A stretch of 56,792 nucleotides of DNA from Mycolicibacterium chubuense (GTDB lineage: Bacteria; Actinomycetota; Actinomycetes; Mycobacteriales; Mycobacteriaceae). Where the stretch lies: NCBI RefSeq assembly GCF_001044255.1, contig NZ_JYNX01000018.1, positions 1 through 56,792 on the forward strand, written 5' to 3'. The notes beneath the pieces are model-generated. The model was not told the origin of the DNA, made no database searches, and was given only the letters and a program-made list of their open reading frames with translations. Below, one piece after another: positions 33,120 to 41,613 of the stretch (positions are counted from its first letter, which is position 1; each line of letters opens with the position of its first letter). The translations under genes and the position numbers were made by a program.

Positions 33120-36100
33120 GTGCACGTCACCTCCGCGGAGTCGACGGATCTGTTCTCCGGCCCGCCCGACGCCGCGGTGCAGTTGGTCCGGGTCGCGTAC
33201 CGCGCAGGGACCTCGCGAACTCCCGTGCAGGTGGAGGGACCCGGGCTGACGACGGTCGCCGAGGTCACCACCGGGCCAGGTGACGGCTTCGTCGAGGTCG
33301 CCGTGCGCGTCACCGATCCGGTGACCGGGCAGCGCCGTCCGGCGCGGGTGATCGCCGGCGACAGTTCCCTCGAGTTCGACTTCGTCGTCGCCGAGCCCGG
33401 CTGGACCATGTTCATGATCAGCCACTTCCACTACGACCCGGTGTGGTGGAACACCCAGGCCGCCTACACCAGTCTGTGGACCGAGGATCCGCCCGGCCGC
33501 TGCCGGCAGACCAACGGGTTCGACCTCGTCCGCGCACACCTCGAGATGGCCCGGCAGGACCCGGTGTACAAGTTCGTGCTCGCCGAGGTCGACTACCTCA
33601 AACCGTTCTGGGACACCCACCCCGAGGAGCGGGCCGACCTGCGCAGGTTCCTCGCCGAGGGCCGGGTCGAGATCATGGGCGGCACCTACAACGAACCCAA
33701 CACCAACCTCACCGGTCCGGAGACCGCGATCCGGAACTTCGTACACGGCATCGGTTTTCAGCGCGACGTGCTGGGAGCCTCGCCGACGACCGCCTGGCAG
33801 CTCGACGTCTTCGGCCACGATCCCCAGTTCCCGGGCATGGCCGCCGACGCCGGCCTGACGTCGAGCTCCTGGGCCCGCGGGCCGCACCACCAGTGGGGAC
33901 CGATGGCCACCGAGAACGGGCGGGCCGGTGACCCCGAACGCATGCAGTTCGCCAGCGAATTCGAGTGGATGGCGCCCTCGGGCCGCGGGCTGCTCACCCA
34001 CTACATGCCCGCCCACTACGCGGCGGGGTGGTGGATGGACTCCGCACCGACGCTGGCCGAGGCCGAGGCGGCGACCTACGAGTTGTTCCGCCAGCTGAAG
34101 AAGGTCGCGCTGACCCGCAACGTACTGCTGCCCGTCGGCACCGACTACACCCCGCCCAACAAGTGGGTCACCGACATCCACCGCGACTGGAACGCCCGCT
34201 ACACCTGGCCGCGGTTCGTGTGCGCGGTGCCGGGGGAGTTCTTCGCCGCGGTGCGTGCCGACGCCGCCGAGCGGGGCGTGACGCCCGCGCCGCAGACCCG
34301 CGACATGAACCCGATCTACACCGGCAAGGACGTCTCCTACATCGACACCAAGCAGGCCAACCGCGCCGCCGAGAACGCCGTGCTGACCGGCGAGCGGTTC
34401 GCGGTGTTCGCGGGCGCGCTGACCGGCGCCGCCTATCCGGAGGCGGCGCTGGCGAAGGCCTGGGTGCAACTTGCCTACGGCGCCCACCACGACGCGATCA
34501 CCGGTTCGGAGTCCGACCAGGTGTACCTGGACCTGCTCACCGGGTGGCGGGATGCGTGGCAGCTCGGCCGCGGAATCACCGACCGTGCGCTGACACTGCT
34601 CTCCGACGCCGTCGACGCCACGGTGGTGGTCTGGAACCCGTTGGCACACAATCGGACCGATGTCGTCACCGTCTATCTCGACGAGCCGTGGCACGGCCGT
34701 GTCGTCGACGCCGACGGCGCGGCAGTCGCCGTGGTCGCCGAGCGCGACGGCCATGCGCTGACCTGGCTGGCCCGCGACGTCCCGTCGCTGGGCTGGCGGT
34801 CCTACCGGCTGGAGCCGGGCGACGCCGCACAAGACTGGAAAGCGCTGCCGGGCACCATCATCGCGAACGACATCCTCACGGTCGCGGTGGACGCGTCCCG
34901 TGGCGGGGGCGTCAGCTCCCTGGTGGCGGGCGGTCGCGAACTCCTGGCCGCGGGCCGTGTCGGCAACGAAATCGCCGTCTACGACGAGTATCCCGCGCAC
35001 CCGACCGCCGGAGAGGGGCCGTGGCACCTGCTGCCGCGAGGCCCGGTCGTCACGTCGGCGCAGTCGCCGGCAGCGACGGTGACCCGGTACCGCTGCGACA
35101 TCGGCGAGCGTCTGGTCGTCACCGGGGAGATCCCCGGGGTGCTGCGCTACACCCAGACGTTGACGCTGTGGCACGGCGTCGACCGCCTGGACTGCCGCAC
35201 CACCGTCGACGACTTCATCGGCGAGGACCGACTGCTGCGGCTGCGGTGGCCCTGCCCGGTGCCGGGCGCCATGCCGGTCAGCGAGGTGGGCAACGCCGTG
35301 ATCGGGCGCGGCTTCGCGCTGCTGCACGAACCGGGCTCGGCCGAGTCGGTCGACACGGCCGTTCACCCGTACACGCTCGACAACCCGGCCCACGGCTGGT
35401 TCGGCCTGTCTGCGACGGCGCGGATCCGGTTCCGCGGCACCGCGGCACGCGCGATCGCGGTCGCCGAGGTGGTGGTCCCGGCCGCCGCCGATGCGCCGCT
35501 GCTCGCCGCGGTCCGCGAGCTGATGGCCGCGCTCGGCCGCGCCGGCGTGACCGCGACCTGCAGCAGCGCCGACGCTCCCCGCTACGGTGACCTGTCGGTC
35601 GACTCGAACCTGCCCGACATCCGCATCAGCATCGGCGACAACGCCTTCACTGCAACGGTTCTGGACGCGCCAGCGGCGGCTGCCCGGGTGTGGGTGCCCG
35701 CCTCAGCGCCGCTGCGTGACGTTTGGGTGCCCGGCGCTGACCTGCGTGCGCCACGGGCGCTACCGGTTCTGGTGGTGGGCGCGGACGGGGACACCGTGGC
35801 CGCAGTCGCCGCACTGGTCGCCGACCTGGCCGATGGCGAGATCGGCGTCGACCAGGATGTGGCGCAGGAGTGCGCATCCCACACGGTCGCCATCGTCAAC
35901 CGCGGGATCCCGGGCTTCGCCGTCGACACCGACGGCACGCTGCACCTGTCGCTGATGCGGTCCTGCACGGGCTGGCCGTCGGGCACCTGGATCGACCCGC
36001 CGCGCCGCACCGCCCCCGACGGCTCCGGCTTCGGGCTGCAGCACTGGACGCACACCTTCGACTACGCCGTGGTCACCGGAGCCGGTGACTGGCGCGACCT

Positions 36101-37259
36101 CGGAATGCCGGCGCGCAGCGCGGAATTCAACAACGAGCTGATCGCCGTCCGCGCGCACCACGATCCGCGCGGCGGAGGCCTGCCCGCGTGGGGGTCGCTG
36201 CTCGAGGTGCACCCCGCCGGCGACGTCGCGGTGGGTGCGATCAAGAGGGTGGGTAACCCCACCGCGCAGGGGAGTGCCCGGCGGGTCGGCCCGACCGACG
36301 ACATCGCGATCCGGTTGGTCGAGACGCTGGGCCGCGGCGCGCAGGTGACGCTGCAATCCGGGCTGCGCACCGTCTCGGGGGCGGAGCGCCTCGATCTGAA
36401 CGAAGAACCCGTCCAGGCGTCCACTGATGCGCTGCAGTTGGGCGGCTACGAGATCGCCACGCTGCGAACGCCGTTGAACCTGTCCCGGGTGCTCGACGCC
36501 GACGGTGCGCCGCTCGGGCCCGATGCCGAACCGGCCCAGCCGCTCTACAGCCGCTACTGGCTGCACAACCGCGGGCCCGCCCCGCTCGGCGGACTGCCCG
36601 CGGTCGCCCACCTGCATCCCCACCGACTCGTGCTCGATCACGCCGGACCGGTGTCGCTGCGGCTGACCGTCGCCAGCGACGCCACCGACGCCGCGCTGCA
36701 CGGCAGGGTGCGCATCGTCGCGCCGCCGGACTGGACTCCCGACGGCGTCGAACTGCCTTTCGTCCTGCCGCCCGGTGAACACCTCGAGTCCGTCGTCGAC
36801 CTGGACGTCCCCGCGACCGCCCCGCCCGGCTGGTACCCCGTGCGCGCCGAACTCGCGGCGACCGGCGCCGCGATCCCCGCGGCCTGGCACCAGACCGTCG
36901 AGGACGTGTGTCTGGTGTCGCTGGGGCGCCACGACGATCAGGTGCTGCGCATCGTGGCAGAGCCCGCTCCCGTGACGCTCGCGCCGGGCCAGACCGCACC
37001 GTTGCGGGTGACCGTCGCCACCGATGCCCACACCGACCTCGCCGTCGAGGCGCACCTGATCTCGCCGTGGGGGACCTGGGAGTGGTTGACGCCCAACGTC
37101 ATCGGCGACGTCCTTCCGGCGCGGGGCTCGGTGGACCTGCGGTTCGACGTCACGCCGCCGCGGTGGGCGCAGTCCGGGCGCTGGTGGGCGCTGATCCGCG
37201 TGGCCTGCGCCGGCGAGATCGTCTACACCCCCGCGGTGTCGGTCGAGGTGACGCGGTGA
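33120..37259 (+). CDS. Alpha-mannosidase, glycoside hydrolase family 38
   Basis: A 1,379-aa protein. The N-terminal GH38 catalytic domain (~100-420) shows F-H-Y-D-P-V-W-W-N-T-Q (metal-binding H and D) and W-Q-L-D-V-F-G-H-D-P, where Asp229 is the expected nucleophile. The middle domain has Y-G-A-H-H-D-A-I-T-G-S-E, followed by long beta-rich C-terminal domains. The Rv0648 homologue is about 1,215 aa as I recall, so this one is longer. There is no signal peptide, so it is probably cytosolic and trims mannose from mannosides or recycled glycans. The start is GTG 33120, the third of three consecutive GTG codons, by leaderless spacing. It is coupled (GTGA) to the next gene. Confidence 0.9.
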   Translation: MHVTSAESTDLFSGPPDAAVQLVRVAYRAGTSRTPVQVEGPGLTTVAEVTTGPGDGFVEVAVRVTDPVTGQRRPARVIAGDSSLEFDFVVAEPGWTMFMISHFHYDPVWWNTQAAYTSLWTEDPPGRCRQTNGFDLVRAHLEMARQDPVYKFVLAEVDYLKPFWDTHPEERADLRRFLAEGRVEIMGGTYNEPNTNLTGPETAIRNFVHGIGFQRDVLGASPTTAWQLDVFGHDPQFPGMAADAGLTSSSWARGPHHQWGPMATENGRAGDPERMQFASEFEWMAPSGRGLLTHYMPAHYAAGWWMDSAPTLAEAEAATYELFRQLKKVALTRNVLLPVGTDYTPPNKWVTDIHRDWNARYTWPRFVCAVPGEFFAAVRADAAERGVTPAPQTRDMNPIYTGKDVSYIDTKQANRAAENAVLTGERFAVFAGALTGAAYPEAALAKAWVQLAYGAHHDAITGSESDQVYLDLLTGWRDAWQLGRGITDRALTLLSDAVDATVVVWNPLAHNRTDVVTVYLDEPWHGRVVDADGAAVAVVAERDGHALTWLARDVPSLGWRSYRLEPGDAAQDWKALPGTIIANDILTVAVDASRGGGVSSLVAGGRELLAAGRVGNEIAVYDEYPAHPTAGEGPWHLLPRGPVVTSAQSPAATVTRYRCDIGERLVVTGEIPGVLRYTQTLTLWHGVDRLDCRTTVDDFIGEDRLLRLRWPCPVPGAMPVSEVGNAVIGRGFALLHEPGSAESVDTAVHPYTLDNPAHGWFGLSATARIRFRGTAARAIAVAEVVVPAAADAPLLAAVRELMAALGRAGVTATCSSADAPRYGDLSVDSNLPDIRISIGDNAFTATVLDAPAAAARVWVPASAPLRDVWVPGADLRAPRALPVLVVGADGDTVAAVAALVADLADGEIGVDQDVAQECASHTVAIVNRGIPGFAVDTDGTLHLSLMRSCTGWPSGTWIDPPRRTAPDGSGFGLQHWTHTFDYAVVTGAGDWRDLGMPARSAEFNNELIAVRAHHDPRGGGLPAWGSLLEVHPAGDVAVGAIKRVGNPTAQGSARRVGPTDDIAIRLVETLGRGAQVTLQSGLRTVSGAERLDLNEEPVQASTDALQLGGYEIATLRTPLNLSRVLDADGAPLGPDAEPAQPLYSRYWLHNRGPAPLGGLPAVAHLHPHRLVLDHAGPVSLRLTVASDATDAALHGRVRIVAPPDWTPDGVELPFVLPPGEHLESVVDLDVPATAPPGWYPVRAELAATGAAIPAAWHQTVEDVCLVSLGRHDDQVLRIVAEPAPVTLAPGQTAPLRVTVATDAHTDLAVEAHLISPWGTWEWLTPNVIGDVLPARGSVDLRFDVTPPRWAQSGRWWALIRVACAGEIVYTPAVSVEVTR

Positions 37260-37801
37260 GGGCAGACGTGGCGGCCACGGTCGCCGGCGAACCGGTGACG
37301 GTCGCCGAGGTGGACGCCCGCGAACGAGCGGTGCGCGCCCGCGCCCCCGAACACGCACTGCCCCGGCCGGGCACCCGGGAAGCACGGCAGCTGCGGCGCT
37401 GGCTCACCCAGGTGCTGGTGGCCGAGCGGGTGGTCGCCCACGAGGCCGGGACGCTGCGCGACGCCGACGCGCCGCCACACGCCGAACTGCTGCCCGACAC
37501 CCTGGCGCACATGGAGATCGGCAGCGTCGCCGCGGCCACGCTCGCCGACCCGGTCGGGCGCGCGGTGTTCGCCGACGTCACGGCCGGGGTGGTCGTAAAC
37601 ACCGACGCGGTGGCCGACTACCACGCCCGAAACCCCGGCCGCATGCCGGAAAGCGCTGTCGTCGAACATCTCTGCGCGTCGGCGCGGCGACGCGCCTACC
37701 GTCGCTGGCTGGACGCCCGCTGCGCCGAACTGGTGCAGCTCGCGCCCGGCTACGAGCATCCCGGTGATCCGCGGCAGCCCGACCACACCCACAGCCACTG
37801 A
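37256..37801 (+). CDS. Small hypothetical protein coupled to alpha-mannosidase (SurA_N-like start)
   Basis: A 181-aa protein whose GTG overlaps the mannosidase stop. The N-terminus A-A-T-V-A-G-E-P-V-T-V-A-E-V-D-A-R-E-R, then R-Q-L-R-R-W-L-T-Q-V-L-V-A-E-R-V-V, resembles the helical N-domain of SurA/PpiC-type chaperones. There is no PPIase domain and no signal peptide, and the C-terminus is His-rich. The syntenic M. tuberculosis gene (Rv0649) is annotated as a malonyl-CoA ACP transacylase, but no transacylase motif is visible here. Function unknown; probably acts with its neighbours. Confidence 0.75.
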   Translation: MRADVAATVAGEPVTVAEVDARERAVRARAPEHALPRPGTREARQLRRWLTQVLVAERVVAHEAGTLRDADAPPHAELLPDTLAHMEIGSVAAATLADPVGRAVFADVTAGVVVNTDAVADYHARNPGRMPESAVVEHLCASARRRAYRRWLDARCAELVQLAPGYEHPGDPRQPDHTHSH

Positions 37802-38709
37802 TGACCGCACCGATCCTGGCCCTCGACATCGGCGGAACGAAGATCGCCGCCGGTCTGGTCGACGCCGACGGCACCCTCACCCACCACGAACAGCGCCCCA
37901 CCCCGCACGGTGACGCGGAGAGCGTGTGGGCGGCCGTCGCCGCGCTCCTCGCCGACGTCCGCGCCGCCTCCGGTACCGACGTGACCGCCGTCGGCGTCGG
38001 ATCGGCAGGCCCCATCGACGTGCCCGCCGGCACTGTCAGCCCGATCAACATCCCGCAGTGGCGGGGCTTCCCCCTCGTCGCACGGGTGGCCGAGGCGACC
38101 GGGCTGCCGGTGCGCCTCGGCGGTGACGGCCTGTGCATGGCCATGGGGGAGTGGTGGCGCGGCGCCGGCCGCGACGCCCGCTTCCTGCTCGGCATGGTGG
38201 TGTCCACCGGCATCGGCGGCGGCCTGGTGCTCGACGGCACGCCGTACCACGGCCGCTCCGGCAACGCGGGTCACGTCGGGCACGTCGTCGTCGAACCCGG
38301 CGGCGACCCGTGCACCTGCGGAGGCCGCGGCTGCGCCGAGACCGTCGCATCCGGCCCGCACCTGGCCCGCTGGGCCCGCGACCACGGATGGCAGGCGCCG
38401 CCGGAAGCCGATGCGAAGGAACTCGCCGACGACGCGCTGCGCGGCCACCCGGTGGCGTTGCAGGCCTTCGCGCGCGGAGCCGACGCGCTGGCCCGGATGA
38501 TCGCTTCGGTGGCCGCGGTCTGCGACCTGGACCTGGTCGTCATCGGCGGCGGCGTCGCGAAATCCGGCGCGTTGCTGTTCGACCCGCTGCGCGCGGCGCT
38601 GACGACGTACGCCGGGCTGGACTTCCTCGCCGGCCTGACCGTGGTGCCGGCCCGTCTCGGCGGCGACGCGGGACTGGTCGGCGCCGCCGCCCTCGGCCGT
38701 TTTGGCTGA
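37801..38709 (+). CDS. ROK-family sugar kinase
   Basis: A 302-aa ROK kinase. The ATP-binding phosphate loop is L-A-L-D-I-G-G-T-K-I-A-A-G. The catalytic region reads L-G-G-D-G-L-C-M-A-M-G-E, where Asp replaces the usual N-D pair context. The zinc/ROK signature is G-H-V-G-H-V-V-V-E-P-G-G-D-P-C-T-C-G-G-R-G-C-A-E. It phosphorylates a hexose, plausibly mannose released by the coupled mannosidase (inference). Its ATG overlaps the preceding stop (TGATG). Orthologue position: Rv0650. Confidence 0.9.
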   Translation: MTAPILALDIGGTKIAAGLVDADGTLTHHEQRPTPHGDAESVWAAVAALLADVRAASGTDVTAVGVGSAGPIDVPAGTVSPINIPQWRGFPLVARVAEATGLPVRLGGDGLCMAMGEWWRGAGRDARFLLGMVVSTGIGGGLVLDGTPYHGRSGNAGHVGHVVVEPGGDPCTCGGRGCAETVASGPHLARWARDHGWQAPPEADAKELADDALRGHPVALQAFARGADALARMIASVAAVCDLDLVVIGGGVAKSGALLFDPLRAALTTYAGLDFLAGLTVVPARLGGDAGLVGAAALGRFG

Positions 38710-38731
38710 TCGGGCGGGGGCAGGCTATCCT
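38702..38731 (+). promoter_or_regulatory. rplJ-rplL promoter
   Basis: TTGGCT (38702-38707) and TATCCT (38726-38731) are separated by 18 nt. The -35 lies within the last codons of the ROK kinase gene. Transcription from here gives a ~215-nt leader. Confidence 0.55.
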
Positions 38732-38737
38732 GGCACG

Positions 38738-38899
38738 GTTCCACCGAAGACCGTCGGTCACCGAGCAATCGGTCGAAGGTCCGGACGTATCCGTTGTTCT
38801 TCGCGCAAGCGGCTCATCAGATACCCGGCGGCCCACGCAGGAGGACGAGGCTAGTACGTCTACGTGTGCGCCCCGACCTGTCTGCGTCGGGGCGTTGTG
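38738..38899 (+). ncRNA. L10 leader (autoregulatory mRNA leader of rplJ)
   Basis: The leader between the promoter and rplJ has the features of actinobacterial L10 leaders: an ACCG...CGGT hairpin near the 5' end, a long internal region, and the conserved segment around ACGCAGGAGGACGAGG. A 9-bp hairpin CGCCCCGAC/GTCGGGGCG (38869-38877 with 38886-38894) follows. The L10(L12)4 complex binds such leaders to repress its own synthesis (known). The boundaries are approximate. Confidence 0.7.
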
Positions 38900-38953
38900 C
38901 TTTCCCGGGTCGGTCGAGGTGGAACGACCGAAATCAACCACGAGGAGGCATGC

Positions 38954-39481
38954 ATGGCCAAGGCTGACAAGGCCACCGCGGTTGCCGACATCGCCGAGCA
39001 GTTCAAGGAGGCTTCGGCGACGCTCGTCACCGAGTACCGCGGACTGACCGTCGCCAACCTCAAGGACCTGCGCCGTTCGCTCGGTGATTCCGCCACCTAC
39101 TCCGTCGCCAAGAACACGCTGGTCAAGCGTGCCGCGGCGGAGGCGGGCATCGAGGGCCTCGACGAGCTGTTCGTCGGGCCCACCGCGATCGCGTTCGTCA
39201 AGGGCGAGGCCGTCGACGCCGCCAAGGCGATCAAGACGTTCGCCAAGGACAACAAGGCGCTGGTCATCAAGGGCGGCTACATGGACGGCCGCGCGCTGTC
39301 CGTCGACGAGGTCAACCGCATCGCGGACCTCGAGTCGCGCGAGGTGCTGCTGGCCAAGATGGCCGGCGCGATGAAGGCGAATCTGGCCAAGGCCGCCGGT
39401 CTGTTCAACGCTCCGGCGTCGCAGGTCGCACGTCTGGCCGCCGCGCTGCAAGAGAAGAAGGCCGCTGAGGAAGCCGAGTAG
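38954..39481 (+). CDS. rplJ: 50S ribosomal protein L10
   Basis: A 175-aa L10 ([34 protein letters not shown]) with a C-terminal helix for L7/L12 binding. The ATG at 38954 has GAGGAGG upstream; a second ATG at 38950 is out of frame. Confidence 0.98.
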   Translation: MAKADKATAVADIAEQFKEASATLVTEYRGLTVANLKDLRRSLGDSATYSVAKNTLVKRAAAEAGIEGLDELFVGPTAIAFVKGEAVDAAKAIKTFAKDNKALVIKGGYMDGRALSVDEVNRIADLESREVLLAKMAGAMKANLAKAAGLFNAPASQVARLAAALQEKKAAEEAE

Positions 39482-39539
39482 CGGCTTCCGCACCTAGTTC
39501 ACCACCCACTAGCTCAGAAGTAACCAAGGAAGGACCATC

Positions 39540-39929
39540 ATGGCCAAGCTGTCCACCGACGACCTGCTCGAGGCATTCAAGGAGCTCACGCTGCTCGAGC
39601 TGTCGGAGTTCGTCAAGAAGTTCGAGGAGACCTTCGAGGTCACCGCCGCGGCGCCGGTCGCCGTCGCCGCTGCCGGCCCCGCCGCCGGTGCCCCCGCCGA
39701 GGCCGCCGAGGAGCAGTCGGAGTTCGACGTCATCCTCGAGGGTGCCGGCGAGAAGAAGATCGGCGTCATCAAGGTCGTCCGCGAGATCGTGTCCGGCCTG
39801 GGCCTCAAGGAGGCCAAGGATCTGGTCGACAGCGCGCCCAAGCCGCTGCTCGAGAAGGTCACCAAGGAGGCCGCCGAGGACGCCAAGGCCAAGCTCGAGG
39901 CTGCCGGCGCGTCGGTCACCGTCAAGTAG
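39540..39929 (+). CDS. rplL: 50S ribosomal protein L7/L12
   Basis: A 129-aa L7/L12. The N-terminal dimerisation helices ([15 protein letters not shown]) and an Ala/Pro/Gly hinge precede the C-terminal domain ([21 protein letters not shown]). It forms the multimeric stalk that recruits translational GTPases. Confidence 0.98.
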   Translation: MAKLSTDDLLEAFKELTLLELSEFVKKFEETFEVTAAAPVAVAAAGPAAGAPAEAAEEQSEFDVILEGAGEKKIGVIKVVREIVSGLGLKEAKDLVDSAPKPLLEKVTKEAAEDAKAKLEAAGASVTVK

Positions 39930-39977
39930 TTCCCGTCGCCGTTCCCGACACCGGGACGTGTTGACGACAACGTCAGC

Positions 39978-40012
39978 CGTGGGGCTGGTCTGGCAAACAG
40001 ACCAGCCCCACG
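39978..40012 (+). terminator. Terminator hairpin after rplL
   Basis: A perfect 15-bp stem (39978-39992 with 39998-40012) with a GCAAA loop and no U-run, typical of mycobacterial terminators. It ends the rplJ-rplL operon. Confidence 0.85.
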
Positions 40013-40084
40013 CTACGTTGTGGGCTCGGTGGCTGCGGAGCGTTCCCGGCAGCTTGACCGACCCTGTGCTGCGGCGTGACCGGG

Positions 40085-40090
40085 TAGGTT
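40085..40090 (+). promoter_or_regulatory. -10 element TAGGTT upstream of mkl
   Basis: TAGGTT lies 67 nt before the mkl start. No well-spaced -35 is visible: TTGACC at 40054 is 25 nt away. Confidence 0.35.
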
Positions 40091-40157
40091 ACAGTGACTC
40101 AAGCCACAGGCGGGGAGCCTGTGACGAGCATGTCTGAGACTGGCGAGAGGAATTCGC

Positions 40158-41222
40158 GTGGGCATTGGCATTCAGGTTGAGGGATTGACCAAGTCCTTCG
40201 GCTCACAGCGAATCTGGGAAGACGTCACGTTCGACCTGCCTGCCGGTGAGGTGAGCGTGCTGCTCGGCCCGTCGGGTACCGGTAAGTCGGTGTTCCTGAA
40301 GTCGCTGATCGGATTGCTGCGCCCGGAGCGGGGCAAGATCATCGTCGACGGCACGAACATCATCGAGTGCTCGGCCAAGGAGCTCTACGAGATCCGCACG
40401 CTGTTCGGTGTCATGTTCCAGGACGGTGCGCTGTTCGGTTCGATGAGCCTGTACGACAACACCGCGTTCCCGCTTCGTGAGCACACGAAGAAGAAGGAAT
40501 CCGAGATCCGTCAGATCGTGATGGAGAAGCTGGATCTGGTCGGTCTGGGCGGGGACGAGGACAAGTTCCCCGGGGAGATCTCCGGCGGTATGCGCAAGCG
40601 CGCCGGGCTGGCCCGGTCGTTGGTGCTGGACCCGCAGATCATCCTGTGCGACGAGCCCGACTCGGGTCTGGATCCGGTGCGTACCGCCTATCTGTCGCAG
40701 CTGCTGATCGACATCAACGCCCAGATCGACTGCACCATCCTGATCGTCACGCACAACATCAACATCGCCCGCACGGTGCCCGACAACATGGGCATGTTGT
40801 TCCGCAAGCACCTGGTGATGTTCGGTCCCCGCGAGGTGCTGTTGACCTCCGACGAGCCGGTGGTCAAGCAGTTCCTCAACGGTCGCCGTATCGGGCCGAT
40901 CGGGATGTCGGAGGAGAAGGATGAGTCGACGATGGCCGAAGAGCAGGCCATGGTCGATGCCGGGCACCACGACGGTGGCACCGAGGAGATCGAAGGCGTG
41001 CCGCCGCAGGTGATGGCCACCCCGGGCATGCCCGAACGCAAGGCCGTCGCCCGCCGCCAGGCCCGGGTGCGCGAGATCATGCACACCCTGCCGCCGGCCG
41101 CGCAGGAAGCCATCCGCGCCGACCTCGACGGCACGAACCAGTACCCGACGCGCGACTACGACAACGAGCGTGCCGAGGACGACGCGCCCACCGGGCGCAT
41201 CCCGGTCGCCGGCGACCGCTGA
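40158..41222 (+). CDS. mkl: ABC transporter ATPase Mkl/MceG
   Basis: A 354-aa ATPase with Walker A G-P-S-G-T-G-K-S, signature I-S-G-G-M-R-K-R-A, Walker B I-I-L-C-D-E-P and the H-loop V-T-H-N. A charged C-terminal extension of ~110 residues follows. MceG energises the Mce lipid-import complexes (cholesterol by Mce4, fatty acids by Mce1) together with YrbE permeases (known). GTG start. The mce operons themselves are elsewhere. Rv0655 orthologue. Confidence 0.94.
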   Translation: MGIGIQVEGLTKSFGSQRIWEDVTFDLPAGEVSVLLGPSGTGKSVFLKSLIGLLRPERGKIIVDGTNIIECSAKELYEIRTLFGVMFQDGALFGSMSLYDNTAFPLREHTKKKESEIRQIVMEKLDLVGLGGDEDKFPGEISGGMRKRAGLARSLVLDPQIILCDEPDSGLDPVRTAYLSQLLIDINAQIDCTILIVTHNINIARTVPDNMGMLFRKHLVMFGPREVLLTSDEPVVKQFLNGRRIGPIGMSEEKDESTMAEEQAMVDAGHHDGGTEEIEGVPPQVMATPGMPERKAVARRQARVREIMHTLPPAAQEAIRADLDGTNQYPTRDYDNERAEDDAPTGRIPVAGDR

Positions 41223-41227
41223 CCCCC

Positions 41228-41243
41228 GCCCGGGCGACCGGGC
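41228..41243 (+). terminator. Short GC hairpin after mkl
   Basis: GCCCGG/CCGGGC with a GCGA loop starts 5 nt after the mkl stop. It is short and has no U-run. Confidence 0.35.
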
Positions 41244-41613
41244 TCTCACGATCCTGCATGGTGCCGTGACGCGTCGGTGTGCGCCGATTCCAGCAATCAA
41301 CTCCGAGTTTGACGTGCGCCGGCGGCGTCTGTGACGTGACGTCGGGCCGCGGTTGCTGAATCCGCACGCCGGGGACGTCCCGGCGGCGCACAGCCCGAAA
41401 CCGGCCCTGACCACGATCTTGATCATCGGCGGCAAAGCCCGGTAGCGCGCGTGAATTGGCGAGTACTGAACAGCGCGTCAAATTTCGCGGGTCGGCTCTT
41501 GCGGACCTGTTCTGCTGGCCTATACAGTTTGCCAGAATCGCATGTTCGTGCACGAAAGTGCACGTGCGGCGTGGAAGCGTCGTTGCTGCGCGATTTCTGA
41601 CAACAGGAGAGCA
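41244..41613. other. Intergenic region mkl to secreted hydrolase
   Basis: 370 bp without a convincing ORF. It holds a predicted promoter at 41499-41528 and a small TGCAC-GAAA-GTGCA hairpin just after it. Nothing else is recognised. Confidence 0.6.
41499..41528 (+). promoter_or_regulatory. Predicted promoter of the secreted hydrolase gene
   Basis: TTGCGG (41499-41504) and TACAGT (41523-41528) are separated by 18 nt, within the context CTATACAGT. The start codon lies 85 nt downstream. Confidence 0.4.

Noticed and set aside
32427-35393. 988-codon open frame on the minus strand
   Set aside because: Antisense of hutH and the alpha-mannosidase; both plus-strand proteins carry catalytic motifs.
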